A stretch of DNA of 64,000 bases from Anaerolinea sp. (GTDB lineage Bacteria; Chloroflexota; Anaerolineae; Anaerolineales; Villigracilaceae), in contig DYID01000013.1 of assembly GCA_020723805.1 (NCBI GenBank), forward strand, positions 40,644 through 104,643, in the 5' to 3' direction. The notes under the pieces were generated by a model. The model saw only the letters and a list, made by a program, of their open reading frames with translations. It was not told where the DNA came from and ran no database searches. Below are positions 1 to 7,741 of this stretch, piece after piece. Position numbers and translations under genes: made by a program. The first letter of the stretch is position 1. Each line of letters starts with the position of its first letter.

Positions 1-6
1 AACGAG

Positions 7-90
7 CTGATGTTACGCACCGTCCCGAAGGTTTGGCTGGAAAATAGACACAATTTGCGAAAACCTTCGGGACGGTGCGCGTAAGGTGAG
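7..90. repeat. Palindromic repeat family A, copy A1
   Basis: It has 18-bp perfect inverted arms (GCACCGTCCCGAAGGTTT at 17-34 and its complement at 60-77) around an unpaired centre. The outer ends read CTGATGTTACGC on the left and GCGTAAGGTGAG on the right. Its reverse complement aligns almost base for base with the copy at 36228-36311, so it is a dispersed element. It lies just upstream of the promoter of the first gene. Confidence 0.85.
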
Positions 91-91
91 G

Positions 92-123
92 TTGTAACGG
101 GCAAAAATTCGGTATGATAAAAT
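92..123 (+). promoter_or_regulatory. Putative promoter of the PqqD/HprK cassette
   Basis: A TTGTAA-like -35 at 92-97 is followed by overlapping TATGAT (113-118) and TAAAAT (118-123) -10 candidates. The gene start at 159 lies about 30 nt downstream. The spacing is not ideal for either -10, so the exact start is unsure. Confidence 0.4.
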
Positions 124-158
124 TGACAAAACAAATCATCTTTTTTTGAGGCACTGTC

Positions 159-665
159 ATGTCCGCACAAAAACTCTCCCGCCGCGAGGCACTCAAACTG
201 CTGGCTGCCGCCACGGGCGCCGCCGCTCTCTCCACCCTGCCCCCTGCCTGGAGCAAACCTGATTTACAAGTGGGCGCTTTGCCCGCCCATGCACAGACTT
301 CGCTTCTTCATATCCTGAACACGCCTTTCCTTCCCGCAGAAATAGACTTAGGGCAGAGCTACTGTTGGGACGGCATCATCATCCGTTTTACAGCCGCTAT
401 TACCCCGCCTACGGCAGGAATTGTGCTGCAATATTCCCTTTCCTATAATCCTACAGGCGCCCCCGGTGCGATTACTTCGCCCAATCCAACAACCGGCACG
501 GTAGCAACCAACGCGAGCGGACAGGCAAGCATTGATGTGACCGTCCTGCCTGCCAGTCCCTTCTTTGGTACGGAAGGCACTCTGACGGTCGTGTGGAGTT
601 TTGTCAACCCAGCGGATGGCACGAACTCCGTTTCGCAAAACCATGATATTGTAGTTGCCTGTTAA
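159..665 (+). CDS. Tat-exported small Ig-like protein of unknown function
   Basis: This 168-residue protein begins with a twin-arginine signal (SRREALKLLAAATGAAA, residues 7-23), which predicts export in folded form. The mature part is rich in Thr, Pro, Gly and Ser, and its spacing of small and aromatic residues suggests a beta-sandwich. It has a YCWDG motif near residue 68 and ends exactly in a cysteine (VVAC). The stop codon overlaps the next start by 1 nt, so it is probably co-transcribed with the PqqD-like, kinase-like and nucleotidyltransferase genes. It could be the client of that cassette, but nothing in the sequence proves it. Confidence 0.65.
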   Translation: MSAQKLSRREALKLLAAATGAAALSTLPPAWSKPDLQVGALPAHAQTSLLHILNTPFLPAEIDLGQSYCWDGIIIRFTAAITPPTAGIVLQYSLSYNPTGAPGAITSPNPTTGTVATNASGQASIDVTVLPASPFFGTEGTLTVVWSFVNPADGTNSVSQNHDIVVAC

Positions 666-937
666 TGGACCCGAACCTTTACCTGTGGCATGAAGAAGGA
701 TTTCAGTTGGAAACGCTGAACGGTGAAATTGTTCTCCTTCACCCTGTCCGTAACATCATCATTCATGGCAGTCAGACCGCCTCACTTGTCTGGCAGTTGT
801 GCGACGGCAGCCGCACGGTGGGCGCGATTGTGGAACTGTTGAGCGCGGCATATCCCGAGTCTGCCGACGACATCCAAAACGATGTCCCTGCCGCCATTCA
901 GATGTTAATCAATCAAGGCGCATTGACGACCAAGTGA
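665..937 (+). CDS. PqqD-family peptide chaperone-like protein
   Basis: The 90-residue protein matches the PqqD fold pattern: a short beta strand region (FQLETLNGEIVLLHPVRNIII), a TASLVWQLCDGSRTVGAIV segment, and a C-terminal helix. PqqD domains bind peptide substrates and pass them to RiPP maturation enzymes. Here it sits between a Tat-exported protein and an HPr-kinase-like protein, an arrangement known from the HPr-rel-A type systems and from some lasso peptide loci. No radical SAM enzyme or lasso cyclase is visible in the window. The stop TGA overlaps the GTG start of the next gene. Confidence 0.75.
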   Translation: MDPNLYLWHEEGFQLETLNGEIVLLHPVRNIIIHGSQTASLVWQLCDGSRTVGAIVELLSAAYPESADDIQNDVPAAIQMLINQGALTTK

Positions 938-1773
938 GCGTCGGTACCTCCTGCGACCACTTCATTCACTTTGCGGGCAATACGATTGGGGTCACCTCTG
1001 CCGACCCGCAGGTGTGCCGGGCAATCGAAACACACTTTAGGCATTGCCTGGGCGAACACGCACCGTCAATCGCAACCTACAAAATCACTGCCGTTGACCA
1101 AACCGGCTTTTCCATTTCGGTCAACGGCAGTGATTTATTGTCGAAATTTAGCCTGGGGCAGGCGATGCATTTCCTCATGCAAGACGGTCTCACCCGTTTG
1201 AACGGCGCGTCGGCAACCCACCTTGTCTTCCATGCCGCCGCTCTGGCACACCACAAGCAGGGAATCATCTTGTGTGGAAAAAGCGGCAGCGGAAAATCCA
1301 CCCTGGCGGCATGGCTCACTGCCGCAGGGATGCAATATCTCACCGATGAAGTGATTTCCCTTGCCGTGAACGAAGAAAACATCAGCGGTTTTTGCCGTTC
1401 GATCGTTCTCAAACCGGGTTCAGCCTTTGTGTGGCGGAATTTGACGGCTGAAAACAGCATATTCCATCCTGACGATAACAGCGCCTGGGTCTCCCCAACC
1501 TTGCTCAATCCCACCGCCCCTTGCGCGAACGTCACACCGCGTATCCTGCTCTTCCCCCAATACACACCCGGCGCGCCTCTCCGCACTCAGCGGCTCACGC
1601 CAGCCGAAGCCTTGTTTCGCCTGTTGCAGTGCCTGGTCAACTCCCGTAACTTTCCCGATGGCGGCATGAGCGCCGCCGCCCGCCTCACCCGACAAGTCCA
1701 CGCCTACACCCTCGAATACTCCGACCTCGAAACCGTCGCGCAATGGATCACACAGACCGCCTCCAAGCCATAG
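934..1773 (+). CDS. HPr kinase-related protein
   Basis: I place the start at GTG 934, which overlaps the PqqD stop and gives 279 residues; an in-frame ATG at 799 would run inside the PqqD gene. The domain resembles the C-terminal kinase part of HPr kinase/phosphorylase: a Walker A loop GKSGSGKST (about residues 115-123) followed by LAAWLTAAGMQYLTDEVISL, where the acidic pair follows the usual pattern. True HPr and PTS genes are absent nearby, so the substrate is probably not HPr. Related kinases phosphorylate lasso peptides. The 3' end overlaps the nucleotidyltransferase by 31 nt. Confidence 0.75.
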   Translation: MSVGTSCDHFIHFAGNTIGVTSADPQVCRAIETHFRHCLGEHAPSIATYKITAVDQTGFSISVNGSDLLSKFSLGQAMHFLMQDGLTRLNGASATHLVFHAAALAHHKQGIILCGKSGSGKSTLAAWLTAAGMQYLTDEVISLAVNEENISGFCRSIVLKPGSAFVWRNLTAENSIFHPDDNSAWVSPTLLNPTAPCANVTPRILLFPQYTPGAPLRTQRLTPAEALFRLLQCLVNSRNFPDGGMSAAARLTRQVHAYTLEYSDLETVAQWITQTASKP

Positions 1774-2885
1774 ACCCGACCTACCGCTTGCTTGCCTTGT
1801 GCGCCCGCGCGGTTGGGCATCCCGTTTTCTACGAGCGGTTAGCCCGTCAGTGTGAGCGTTTCGACGCCTGGCAAACCTTGCCTGCCCAAGCCGAACTACA
1901 CGGTATGGCGCCTTTACTCTGGCATCACCTGCACACAGCCGGCATCCCTCTCCCCGCCGAAACCGAACAGACCTTGCGCGGCTTGTACCTGCGTCACCGT
2001 CTGCACAACCACGCCCACCTGACCGCGCTCAAAGAAATCAACGCACGATTCGAACGGGCGGGTATTCGCGCCGTGCTTCTCAAGGGACTGGCGCTTGCCC
2101 ATCAATGCTATCCCGATCCCGCCCTGCGTCCGGTCAGCGACATTGACCTCCTGCTCGAACGCGAAGACCTATTGCCTGCTCTGGATTCCCTGACGAAAGC
2201 GGGTTTTTCCCTTCACCCGCCTCACGCTTCGCGGACCTCGAACCTGCTCCCCAGCGAACTGAAACTGACCTCCCCCCTGACAGCGGGCGTCCATGTGCAG
2301 GTCGAGCTGCATTCTCCAGCCGCCCACGACCACACATACGAGGAATTTGGAGACCTCGAAGCCGCCCAGCCTCTCGGCAGTGTGGGGAATGCCATCTTCG
2401 TTTCCGCTCCCTTGAACACGCTCCGCTATCTTTCCCGCCATCTCAGGCGTCATCTGTTCGCTGCCACTGCCTCCAAGCCTCTGCCCCTCAAGTGGATGGC
2501 AGACATGGTCAGCCTCGCCGAACAAAATGCGGAGACACTGGATTGGCTTGCATTGAAGCGCCTCGATCCAACCCTCATCAGCCAACTCGAGGTGTTCTAC
2601 AGCCTCACACCACTTCCTGATCACATGAAAGCGGTACTCCCCATCCAACAAATTCCTCCGCCGCGTGGTGTCAATCAATATCCTGCCGGCTGGCCCCAAC
2701 AGCATTTTTCATCCTGGAAGGATGTGGGGCTAATTCAATTCCTTCGCCGCACCTTCTCTACTCCATCCGAATGGTGGCTGAGATTGTATTTTGGCGGCGG
2801 CAGGCTGGGCGTTTGGCGCGGACGCATCCTGTATCCTGCGCTGATTCTCCGCCGCATCCTCCGCACCTTGCTCCAAACGCATTGA
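1743..2885 (+). CDS. Nucleotidyltransferase family protein (NTP_transf_5-like)
   Basis: The 380-residue protein carries the pattern of the uncharacterised nucleotidyltransferase family PF14907: a helical N-terminus, LLKGLALAHQCYPDPALRP at about residues 112-130, then SDIDLLL with the two metal-binding aspartates near residue 132. A basic C-terminal segment follows. Such proteins are found beside PqqD and HprK-like kinases, including some lasso peptide loci where they are thought to modify the product further. It overlaps the kinase gene and is the last gene of the cassette. Confidence 0.7.
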   Translation: MDHTDRLQAIDPTYRLLALCARAVGHPVFYERLARQCERFDAWQTLPAQAELHGMAPLLWHHLHTAGIPLPAETEQTLRGLYLRHRLHNHAHLTALKEINARFERAGIRAVLLKGLALAHQCYPDPALRPVSDIDLLLEREDLLPALDSLTKAGFSLHPPHASRTSNLLPSELKLTSPLTAGVHVQVELHSPAAHDHTYEEFGDLEAAQPLGSVGNAIFVSAPLNTLRYLSRHLRRHLFAATASKPLPLKWMADMVSLAEQNAETLDWLALKRLDPTLISQLEVFYSLTPLPDHMKAVLPIQQIPPPRGVNQYPAGWPQQHFSSWKDVGLIQFLRRTFSTPSEWWLRLYFGGGRLGVWRGRILYPALILRRILRTLLQTH

Positions 2886-2927
2886 CAACTGTTCGTTCGC
2901 AATTTGTTAGAAATTCTGGCGTGTACT

Positions 2928-2997
2928 CGGCGTTCTCCCTTCGGCAAGGCTCAGGGCAGGCTTGCGCCGACGGACACGTTAGAGAACGTGTCCTACG
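2928..2997. repeat. Composite repeat: family D hairpins with nested element C (D1)
   Basis: The right part is a perfect hairpin GGACACGTT-AGAG-AACGTGTCC (about 2971-2992). The left part is a CGGCG...CGCCG hairpin (2928-2969) whose loop holds element C in reverse orientation (about 2938-2960, core CCTTCGGCAAGGCTCAGGGC). The same element C lies in the loop of family B copies at 54651 and 56196. Confidence 0.75.
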
Positions 2998-3041
2998 CCT
3001 CTTAATCATTTTTGACCGGCTGCATCGAGGCAGATTGGGTC

Positions 3042-3082
3042 AAAAAACTTCCGAAGCCTTTCGACTTCGGAAGTTTGCTTTT
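3042..3082. terminator. Bidirectional intrinsic terminator
   Basis: The hairpin AAACTTCCGAAG / CTTCGGAAGTTT (3045-3075) is flanked by T-rich runs on both strands. It sits between the end of the nucleotidyltransferase gene (+) and the end of the E2 gene (-). Confidence 0.85.
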
Positions 3083-4363
3083 TTACACCAGCATCCTCAC
3101 GGGGTTTTCCAAAAACTCCGCCAGTTTCTGCATGAATTGCGCCGCCTCCGCCCCGTCGCTGACGCGGTGGTCAACGGAGATGGTGGCTTTCATCCGCCAG
3201 CCGATTTTAATTTGACCGCTTTCGACGACAGGGACTTCCTTTGCGGAGCCGATTGCCAAAATCGCGGCTTCGGGCGGGTTGATGATGGCGATGAACTCGT
3301 CCACATCGTACATGCCGAGATTGGACGTGGAGAACGTCGAACCTTCGACATCTTCGGGCTTGACCTTGCCTTCGCGGGCGCGCGCCGCCATTGCCTTGAT
3401 CTCGCCCGAAATCTGACGCAGGGGTTTGGCGTCCGCGTCTTTCACGACGACGGTCATCAGCCCGCCGGGGACGGTCACTGCCACGCCGACGTTGACGTGT
3501 CCGAACTGGATGATCTCATTGCCCTTGAGAGTTGCGTTGAGATTTGGGAATTGCCGCAGCGCGAGCGCAACCGCCTTGACGATGAAGTCGTTGACGGAGA
3601 GTTTTTCATTGTCGGGCAGGAAGGCGTTGGCTTGTTTGCGCATCTCCATCAGCGCGTCCATCTTGTATTCGTGCGTGACGTAGAAGTGCGGGATGGTGGT
3701 TTTCGATTCGACTAGGCGGCGTCCAATGGCTTGGCGGAGTTTTGTAGTAGGAACAACTTTATCTTCGGTGGTAATTGGTAATTGGTAATTGGTAATTGGC
3801 GCCAAGGGAGTCGCAGGACGAACGTCGGAGGTCTGTGCTGCTCCAGCCAACGCTGCTTCAACATCTTTTCGAACCACGCGTCCGCCAGGTCCCGTGCCTT
3901 GGATGGAGGCAAGATTGACATTGTTGTCTTTCGCAATCTTCTTCGCGAGCGGGGATGCTTTCACGACCGACGATTGACCATGGACGGCAGACGATGAATC
4001 AGCGGGGGAAACTGCCTGGGTTGTCGAAACAGGCATGGGTTGAGTCTGAGGCGCAACGTCCGACTTTCGGCTTTCAACCTTAGACTGATTACTGATCACT
4101 GGTGACTGATCACTGATCTTTTCCCCAGCCTGACCCACCACCGCAATCGGCGCGTTGACGGGAACGACCGTCCCCTGCTCGACGATGTGCTGAAGGACAA
4201 CGCCGCTCGCGGGAGATTCCACCTCCACAGTGGCTTTGTCCGTTTCGATTTCGGCAAGCACGTCGCCTTTTTTGATTTCTTCGCCAACCTGCTTCACCCA
4301 GCGGACGAGCGTGCCTTCCGCCATGTCGAAGCCGAGTTTGGGCATGTTGATGGTTTCAGCCAT
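3083..4363 (-). CDS. pdhC: Dihydrolipoamide acetyltransferase, E2 of pyruvate dehydrogenase
   Basis: E2 transfers acetyl groups to CoA in the 2-oxoacid dehydrogenase complex. The 426 residues hold a lipoyl domain (1-78, ETDKATVE with lipoyl Lys43), a peripheral subunit-binding domain (about 138-172, GTGPGGRVVRKDV), and the catalytic domain with the DHRVSDG motif near the C-terminus. The two linkers are unusual: residues 84-93 (SDQSPVISNQ) and 189-199 (PITNYQLPITT) are encoded by the same heptamer repeats (ACTGATC type and GTAATTG type) that elsewhere lie between genes. The start overlaps the pdhB stop by 1 nt. No E3 gene is nearby. Confidence 0.93.
   Translation of the reverse strand: MAETINMPKLGFDMAEGTLVRWVKQVGEEIKKGDVLAEIETDKATVEVESPASGVVLQHIVEQGTVVPVNAPIAVVGQAGEKISDQSPVISNQSKVESRKSDVAPQTQPMPVSTTQAVSPADSSSAVHGQSSVVKASPLAKKIAKDNNVNLASIQGTGPGGRVVRKDVEAALAGAAQTSDVRPATPLAPITNYQLPITTEDKVVPTTKLRQAIGRRLVESKTTIPHFYVTHEYKMDALMEMRKQANAFLPDNEKLSVNDFIVKAVALALRQFPNLNATLKGNEIIQFGHVNVGVAVTVPGGLMTVVVKDADAKPLRQISGEIKAMAARAREGKVKPEDVEGSTFSTSNLGMYDVDEFIAIINPPEAAILAIGSAKEVPVVESGQIKIGWRMKATISVDHRVSDGAEAAQFMQKLAEFLENPVRMLV
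3771..3798. repeat. Heptamer tandem repeat (GTAATTG x4) inside pdhC
   Basis: Four perfect tandem copies of a 7-bp unit lie in the E2 coding region, in the linker between the subunit-binding and catalytic domains. A related string occurs between genes at about 43695-43718. Confidence 0.9.
4084..4119. repeat. ACTGATC-type heptamer repeat inside pdhC
   Basis: Five imperfect copies of the ACTGATC heptamer family lie in the linker after the lipoyl domain of E2. The same unit is found between genes at 5347-5424, 18693-18775, 33902-33957 and 63918-63949. Confidence 0.85.
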
Positions 4364-5337
4364 TATTTCAACACCTCCTTTGCCGCGGCGATGATGTCTG
4401 GCACTTGGGGGAGCGCGGCTTGTTCGAGTGTGCGGTTGTAGGGAAGCGGCACTTCCTTTTGCGCCACGCGCAGGATGGGCGCGTCCACGTAATCGAAGGC
4501 TTCCTCGTAGATGCGGCTGACGACCTCCGCGCCGACGCCGTAGGACTTCCAGCCTTCCTCGACAACGATGGCGCGGTTGGTTTTCTTGAACGATTCGATG
4601 ACGGGTTCCATGTCGAGCGGACGCAGCGTGCGCAGGTCAACGATTTCGGCTTGGATGCCTTCCTTCGCCAGTTCGTCGGCGGCTTTCATCGAGAGTTCGA
4701 GCCCCTTGCAGTAGGTGACGATGGTCAGGTCGCTGCCTTCGCGCTGGACTTTGGATTTGCCAATCGGGATGAGATACTCGCCTTCTGGCACTTCGCCGCG
4801 CACCTGATACATCGTGGCGTGTTCGATGAAGAGAATCGGGTCGTTCGAGCGAATGGCGGATTTGAGCAAGCCTTTCGCGTCTGCGGGCGTGCCGGGGCTG
4901 ACGACCTTCAGACCGGGGAAGTGCGCAAAGATCGCGTCGGGGGTCTGTGAGTGCGTCGCACCGAGTTGGCGTCCGCCGCCGCCCACCGCGCGGATGACCA
5001 GCGGCAGGGTGAACTGTCCGCCGAACATGTAGCGCAGTTTCGCCGCCTGGTTGACGATGTAATCCATCGCCGAGAAGGCGAAGTTGATGGTCATCAGTTC
5101 CGCGATGGGGCGCTGACCCACCATCGCCGCGCCGATTGCCGCGCCGAGGATGGCGTTTTCCGCAATGGGCGTATCCTTGACGCGCTCGGGTCCGTATTTG
5201 TCGTAAAAGCCTTTGGTGACAGCATACGTGCCGCCCCACACACCGACCTCCTCGCCGAGGATGAAGACGGCAGGATCGCGGTCCATTTCTTCCATAAGTG
5301 CTTGCGAGATTGCCTCGCGCATGGTGATTTTTGCCAT
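4363..5337 (-). CDS. pdhB: Pyruvate dehydrogenase E1 component, beta subunit
   Basis: E1 beta pairs with E1 alpha to decarboxylate pyruvate with thiamine diphosphate. The 324-residue protein has the family hallmarks: TMREAISQAL start, FILGEEVG (the Glu that activates ThDP), YDKYGPERVKDTPIAE, and AVGGGGRQLGATHSQ followed by a conserved C-terminal transketolase domain (DLRTLRPLD, VEEGWKSYGVG). The gene lies between pdhA and pdhC on the same strand; 90 nt of heptamer repeat separates it from pdhA. Confidence 0.95.
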   Translation of the reverse strand: MAKITMREAISQALMEEMDRDPAVFILGEEVGVWGGTYAVTKGFYDKYGPERVKDTPIAENAILGAAIGAAMVGQRPIAELMTINFAFSAMDYIVNQAAKLRYMFGGQFTLPLVIRAVGGGGRQLGATHSQTPDAIFAHFPGLKVVSPGTPADAKGLLKSAIRSNDPILFIEHATMYQVRGEVPEGEYLIPIGKSKVQREGSDLTIVTYCKGLELSMKAADELAKEGIQAEIVDLRTLRPLDMEPVIESFKKTNRAIVVEEGWKSYGVGAEVVSRIYEEAFDYVDAPILRVAQKEVPLPYNRTLEQAALPQVPDIIAAAKEVLK

Positions 5338-5346
5338 TGTAAAACT

Positions 5347-5424
5347 CCAGTGATCAGTGACCAGTGTTCAGTAATCAGTTCTCAATGCAAGGCACTGATG
5401 ACTGATTACTGATAACTGATTACT
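5347..5424. repeat. ACTGATC-type heptamer repeat between pdhA and pdhB
   Basis: The region is composed mostly of degenerate copies of the unit TGATCAG/ACTGATT in both orientations. It fills the whole pdhA-pdhB gap, so it must be transcribed if the three genes form one operon. Confidence 0.85.
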
Positions 5425-5427
5425 GCT

Positions 5428-6384
5428 TTACTCTGCATACACATCCGTAAACAACTCTTCCAGCGCGGGTTCGGGGCTGGTCTCGGCGAATTCCACTGCC
5501 TTCGCTACTTCCTCTTCCACGCGCGCTTCGATCTCGTCCAGCGCTTTGCGGGTGGCGATTTTCTTGTCGAGCAGGTACTTGTTGAAGATGCCGATGGGGT
5601 CATTCTCCTGCCACTGCTTGACCTCTTCCGCTTTGCGGTAACGTTCGGGGTCGCCCATCGAGTGACCGCGGAAGCGGTAGGTGTTCACCTCGAGGAAGTA
5701 GGGCTGGCTCTCCTTGCGGACGTAGTCAATCGCCTCCTTCGCCGCTTCATAGACCGCCATCACGTCCATGCCGTTGACCGCCGCGTTCTTCATCCCGTAG
5801 CCTTCGGCTTTCTGGCGGATTTCATCCACCGCCGAAGCGCGCTCCACCGCCGTCCCCATGCCGTACTGGTTGTTCTCGCACACCCACAGCACGCGCAAAC
5901 CCCAGACCTTGGACAGGTTCAAGCCTTCGTGGAAATAACCGATGTTGGTCGCGCCGTCGCCGAACATGCAAATTGTGATGTTGTCGTTCTTCGCATACTG
6001 GTCGCCCAATGCGAGTCCCGCCGCAATGGGAATGTGTCCGCCCACGATGGCGTGACCGCCCCACATGTTCTTTTCCACGCTTGCCATGTGCATCGAGCCG
6101 CCCTTGCCCTTCGACATACCCGTCGCCTTGCCGAGCAGTTCCGCCATCACCTCGTTAGCGGAGATGCCGCAGTTCAACGCCACGCCGTGATCGCGGTAGG
6201 CGGTGATCACGCGGTCGCGCGGTTCGCGCGCCGCAATCAAACCGGTGCTGACGGCTTCCTGCCCGATGTACAAGTGCATGAAACCGCCGATCTTGCCAGC
6301 CTGGTACAACTCCGCCCCGCGTTCTTCCACGCGGCGGATGAGCACCATCTGGTAATACAAATCCAAGAGTTGTTCTTTTTTCAT
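5428..6384 (-). CDS. pdhA: Pyruvate dehydrogenase E1 component, alpha subunit
   Basis: This is the ThDP-binding subunit of E1, 318 residues. The start at 6384 (MKKEQLLDLYYQM) is chosen because GGAGAG lies 7 nt upstream; an ATG 11 codons earlier has no such site. Visible motifs are IGQEAVSTGL, YRDHGVAL, GKGGSMHM and the ThDP motif GDGATNIGYFHEGLN, then ENNQYGMGT and RFRGHSMGDPERYR with the regulated loop. It is the first gene of the pdhABC operon on the minus strand. Confidence 0.95.
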   Translation of the reverse strand: MKKEQLLDLYYQMVLIRRVEERGAELYQAGKIGGFMHLYIGQEAVSTGLIAAREPRDRVITAYRDHGVALNCGISANEVMAELLGKATGMSKGKGGSMHMASVEKNMWGGHAIVGGHIPIAAGLALGDQYAKNDNITICMFGDGATNIGYFHEGLNLSKVWGLRVLWVCENNQYGMGTAVERASAVDEIRQKAEGYGMKNAAVNGMDVMAVYEAAKEAIDYVRKESQPYFLEVNTYRFRGHSMGDPERYRKAEEVKQWQENDPIGIFNKYLLDKKIATRKALDEIEARVEEEVAKAVEFAETSPEPALEELFTDVYAE

Positions 6385-6557
6385 CACTCTCTCCGTAAAT
6401 TTCACACCGTACCACAAGCCTGTAGACTTGCGTTACGGAATTTTAGACAAAATAACATGGCGCTAAAAACGCCATGACGCGCTTTGTTGATTCCAAACGG
6501 CGCATTATATCAGACATTTTCCATCGGATTTTCTCTCAAAACCTGTCGGCTTTGTTG

Positions 6558-6572
6558 TACAATATCTGCATG
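6558..6572 (+). promoter_or_regulatory. -10 box placed for leaderless transcription of the HEAT gene
   Basis: TACAAT at 6558-6563 ends 6 nt before the ATG at 6570. With normal spacing, transcription would begin at or next to the A of the start codon, and no Shine-Dalgarno is possible. Confidence 0.55.
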
Positions 6573-7709
6573 GCATGGTTCATCGGCGGTAAGCAAGCGG
6601 AGGCAAAACGACTTGTCACTCAACTGGCGGATGCGGGGACTCGTGACCGCGCCATACAGGACTTGATCCGCCTCGACGCCGACGCCCTGCCCGCGCTCCT
6701 CGAAGCGCTTCAAACCCGCGACCTGAACCTGCTCGCCATTTATGAGCAGATTCTCGTCCGCATTCCTTCCGCCTCTCCCGAACTTGTGAAACTGCTTTCT
6801 ACAGCCCATCCCATCCTCCGCGCCCGCACTGCGGACGTGCTGGGACTGCGCCGGGATAAATCTGCCGTGCCCGCACTGTTGGACGCCATGAGGGGCGAGT
6901 TTTATACCGTGCGGGCGCGTGCCGCTATCGCCCTCGGTCGCATTGGCGAAAAACAGACGATACCGGCGTTATTGAATACCCTGAAAGACCCCGAAAGTGA
7001 CGTTCGAATCGCCGCCTGTTTGGGGTTGGGCTTCTTCAAAGACCCCTCCACCTTCGATGAAATTGCGAATCTTCTGCTCGACGACCCGAAAATTGAGGTA
7101 AGGCAGGCGGCAGCGAAAGCATTGGGCGAAAGCCGTCATCCTGCCGCTCTTCCCTTTCTGATGGAAGCCCTGCGCGACCCTTACTGGTGGTACGAGCGCG
7201 AGACCGCCGCCGGCGACCTGCTGACTGCCATCGAAAACATGGGCTCTGCCGCCGTCGTGCCGTTGATTGAAGCCTTGAAGGACAGGGAGGGCGCTGTCCG
7301 CAAATACGCCGCCATCCTGCTCGGGCGCATCGGTGACCCGCGCGCCATCGAGCCGCTGGGCATGGCGCTCTATGACCTGCATCACGATGTGGGAAAGGCG
7401 TCGGCGGAGGCGCTGGCTCGGTTTGGACCGGCAAGTTTCGAGGTCCTGGTAGAGGCGCTGGAGCATCCCGAAATGTGGATCCGCATCCATTCGGTGGATG
7501 TCTTGCCGAGGGTGAAAGAGCCGCGCGTCGCGCTTGTCCTGCTGGAGATGTTGAAGGACCCCGAGCGTGAAGTGCGGAAGCATGTCATCGAGGCGATGGG
7601 GGAGTTGGGTGACCCGCGCACCCTGCCCGCCCTGCAGGAGATTGCGGCAAACCGCGCCGACCGGGAAATGCACATGCTGGCAAAGACGGCGCTGGAGAAA
7701 ATCAAGTGA
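6570..7709 (+). CDS. HEAT-repeat (PBS lyase-like) protein
   Basis: I choose the ATG at 6570 (MAWFIGGKQAEAKRLV), giving 379 residues; upstream in-frame codons would start before the apparent promoter. The protein is built of about ten helical repeats of roughly 31 residues with recurring patterns such as VPALLDAMRGEFYTVRARAA, ALGRIGE and DPEVRKHVIEAMGELGDPRT, typical of HEAT/PBS-lyase repeats. These form a curved solenoid for protein binding. No catalytic domain is present, so the partner is unknown. It is divergent from pdhA and convergent with the Zn dehydrogenase. Confidence 0.85.
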   Translation: MAWFIGGKQAEAKRLVTQLADAGTRDRAIQDLIRLDADALPALLEALQTRDLNLLAIYEQILVRIPSASPELVKLLSTAHPILRARTADVLGLRRDKSAVPALLDAMRGEFYTVRARAAIALGRIGEKQTIPALLNTLKDPESDVRIAACLGLGFFKDPSTFDEIANLLLDDPKIEVRQAAAKALGESRHPAALPFLMEALRDPYWWYERETAAGDLLTAIENMGSAAVVPLIEALKDREGAVRKYAAILLGRIGDPRAIEPLGMALYDLHHDVGKASAEALARFGPASFEVLVEALEHPEMWIRIHSVDVLPRVKEPRVALVLLEMLKDPEREVRKHVIEAMGELGDPRTLPALQEIAANRADREMHMLAKTALEKIK

Positions 7710-7741
7710 GGGTCACTTCAAATGTGACCCTCACTTTTTAT
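7706..7741. terminator. Bidirectional intrinsic terminator
   Basis: Hairpin GTGAGGGTCAC / GTGACCCTCAC is flanked by T-rich sequence on both sides. It serves the HEAT gene (+) and the dehydrogenase gene (-), whose stop lies within it. Confidence 0.85.

Noticed and set aside
159..2885. Complete lasso peptide gene cluster
   Set aside because: No asparagine-synthetase-like cyclase, no B2 protease and no short precursor with a lasso leader are visible in the window.
2771..3715. Long plus-strand open frame across the end of pdhC
   Set aside because: It is the antisense shadow of the E2 gene and runs through repeats and a terminator.
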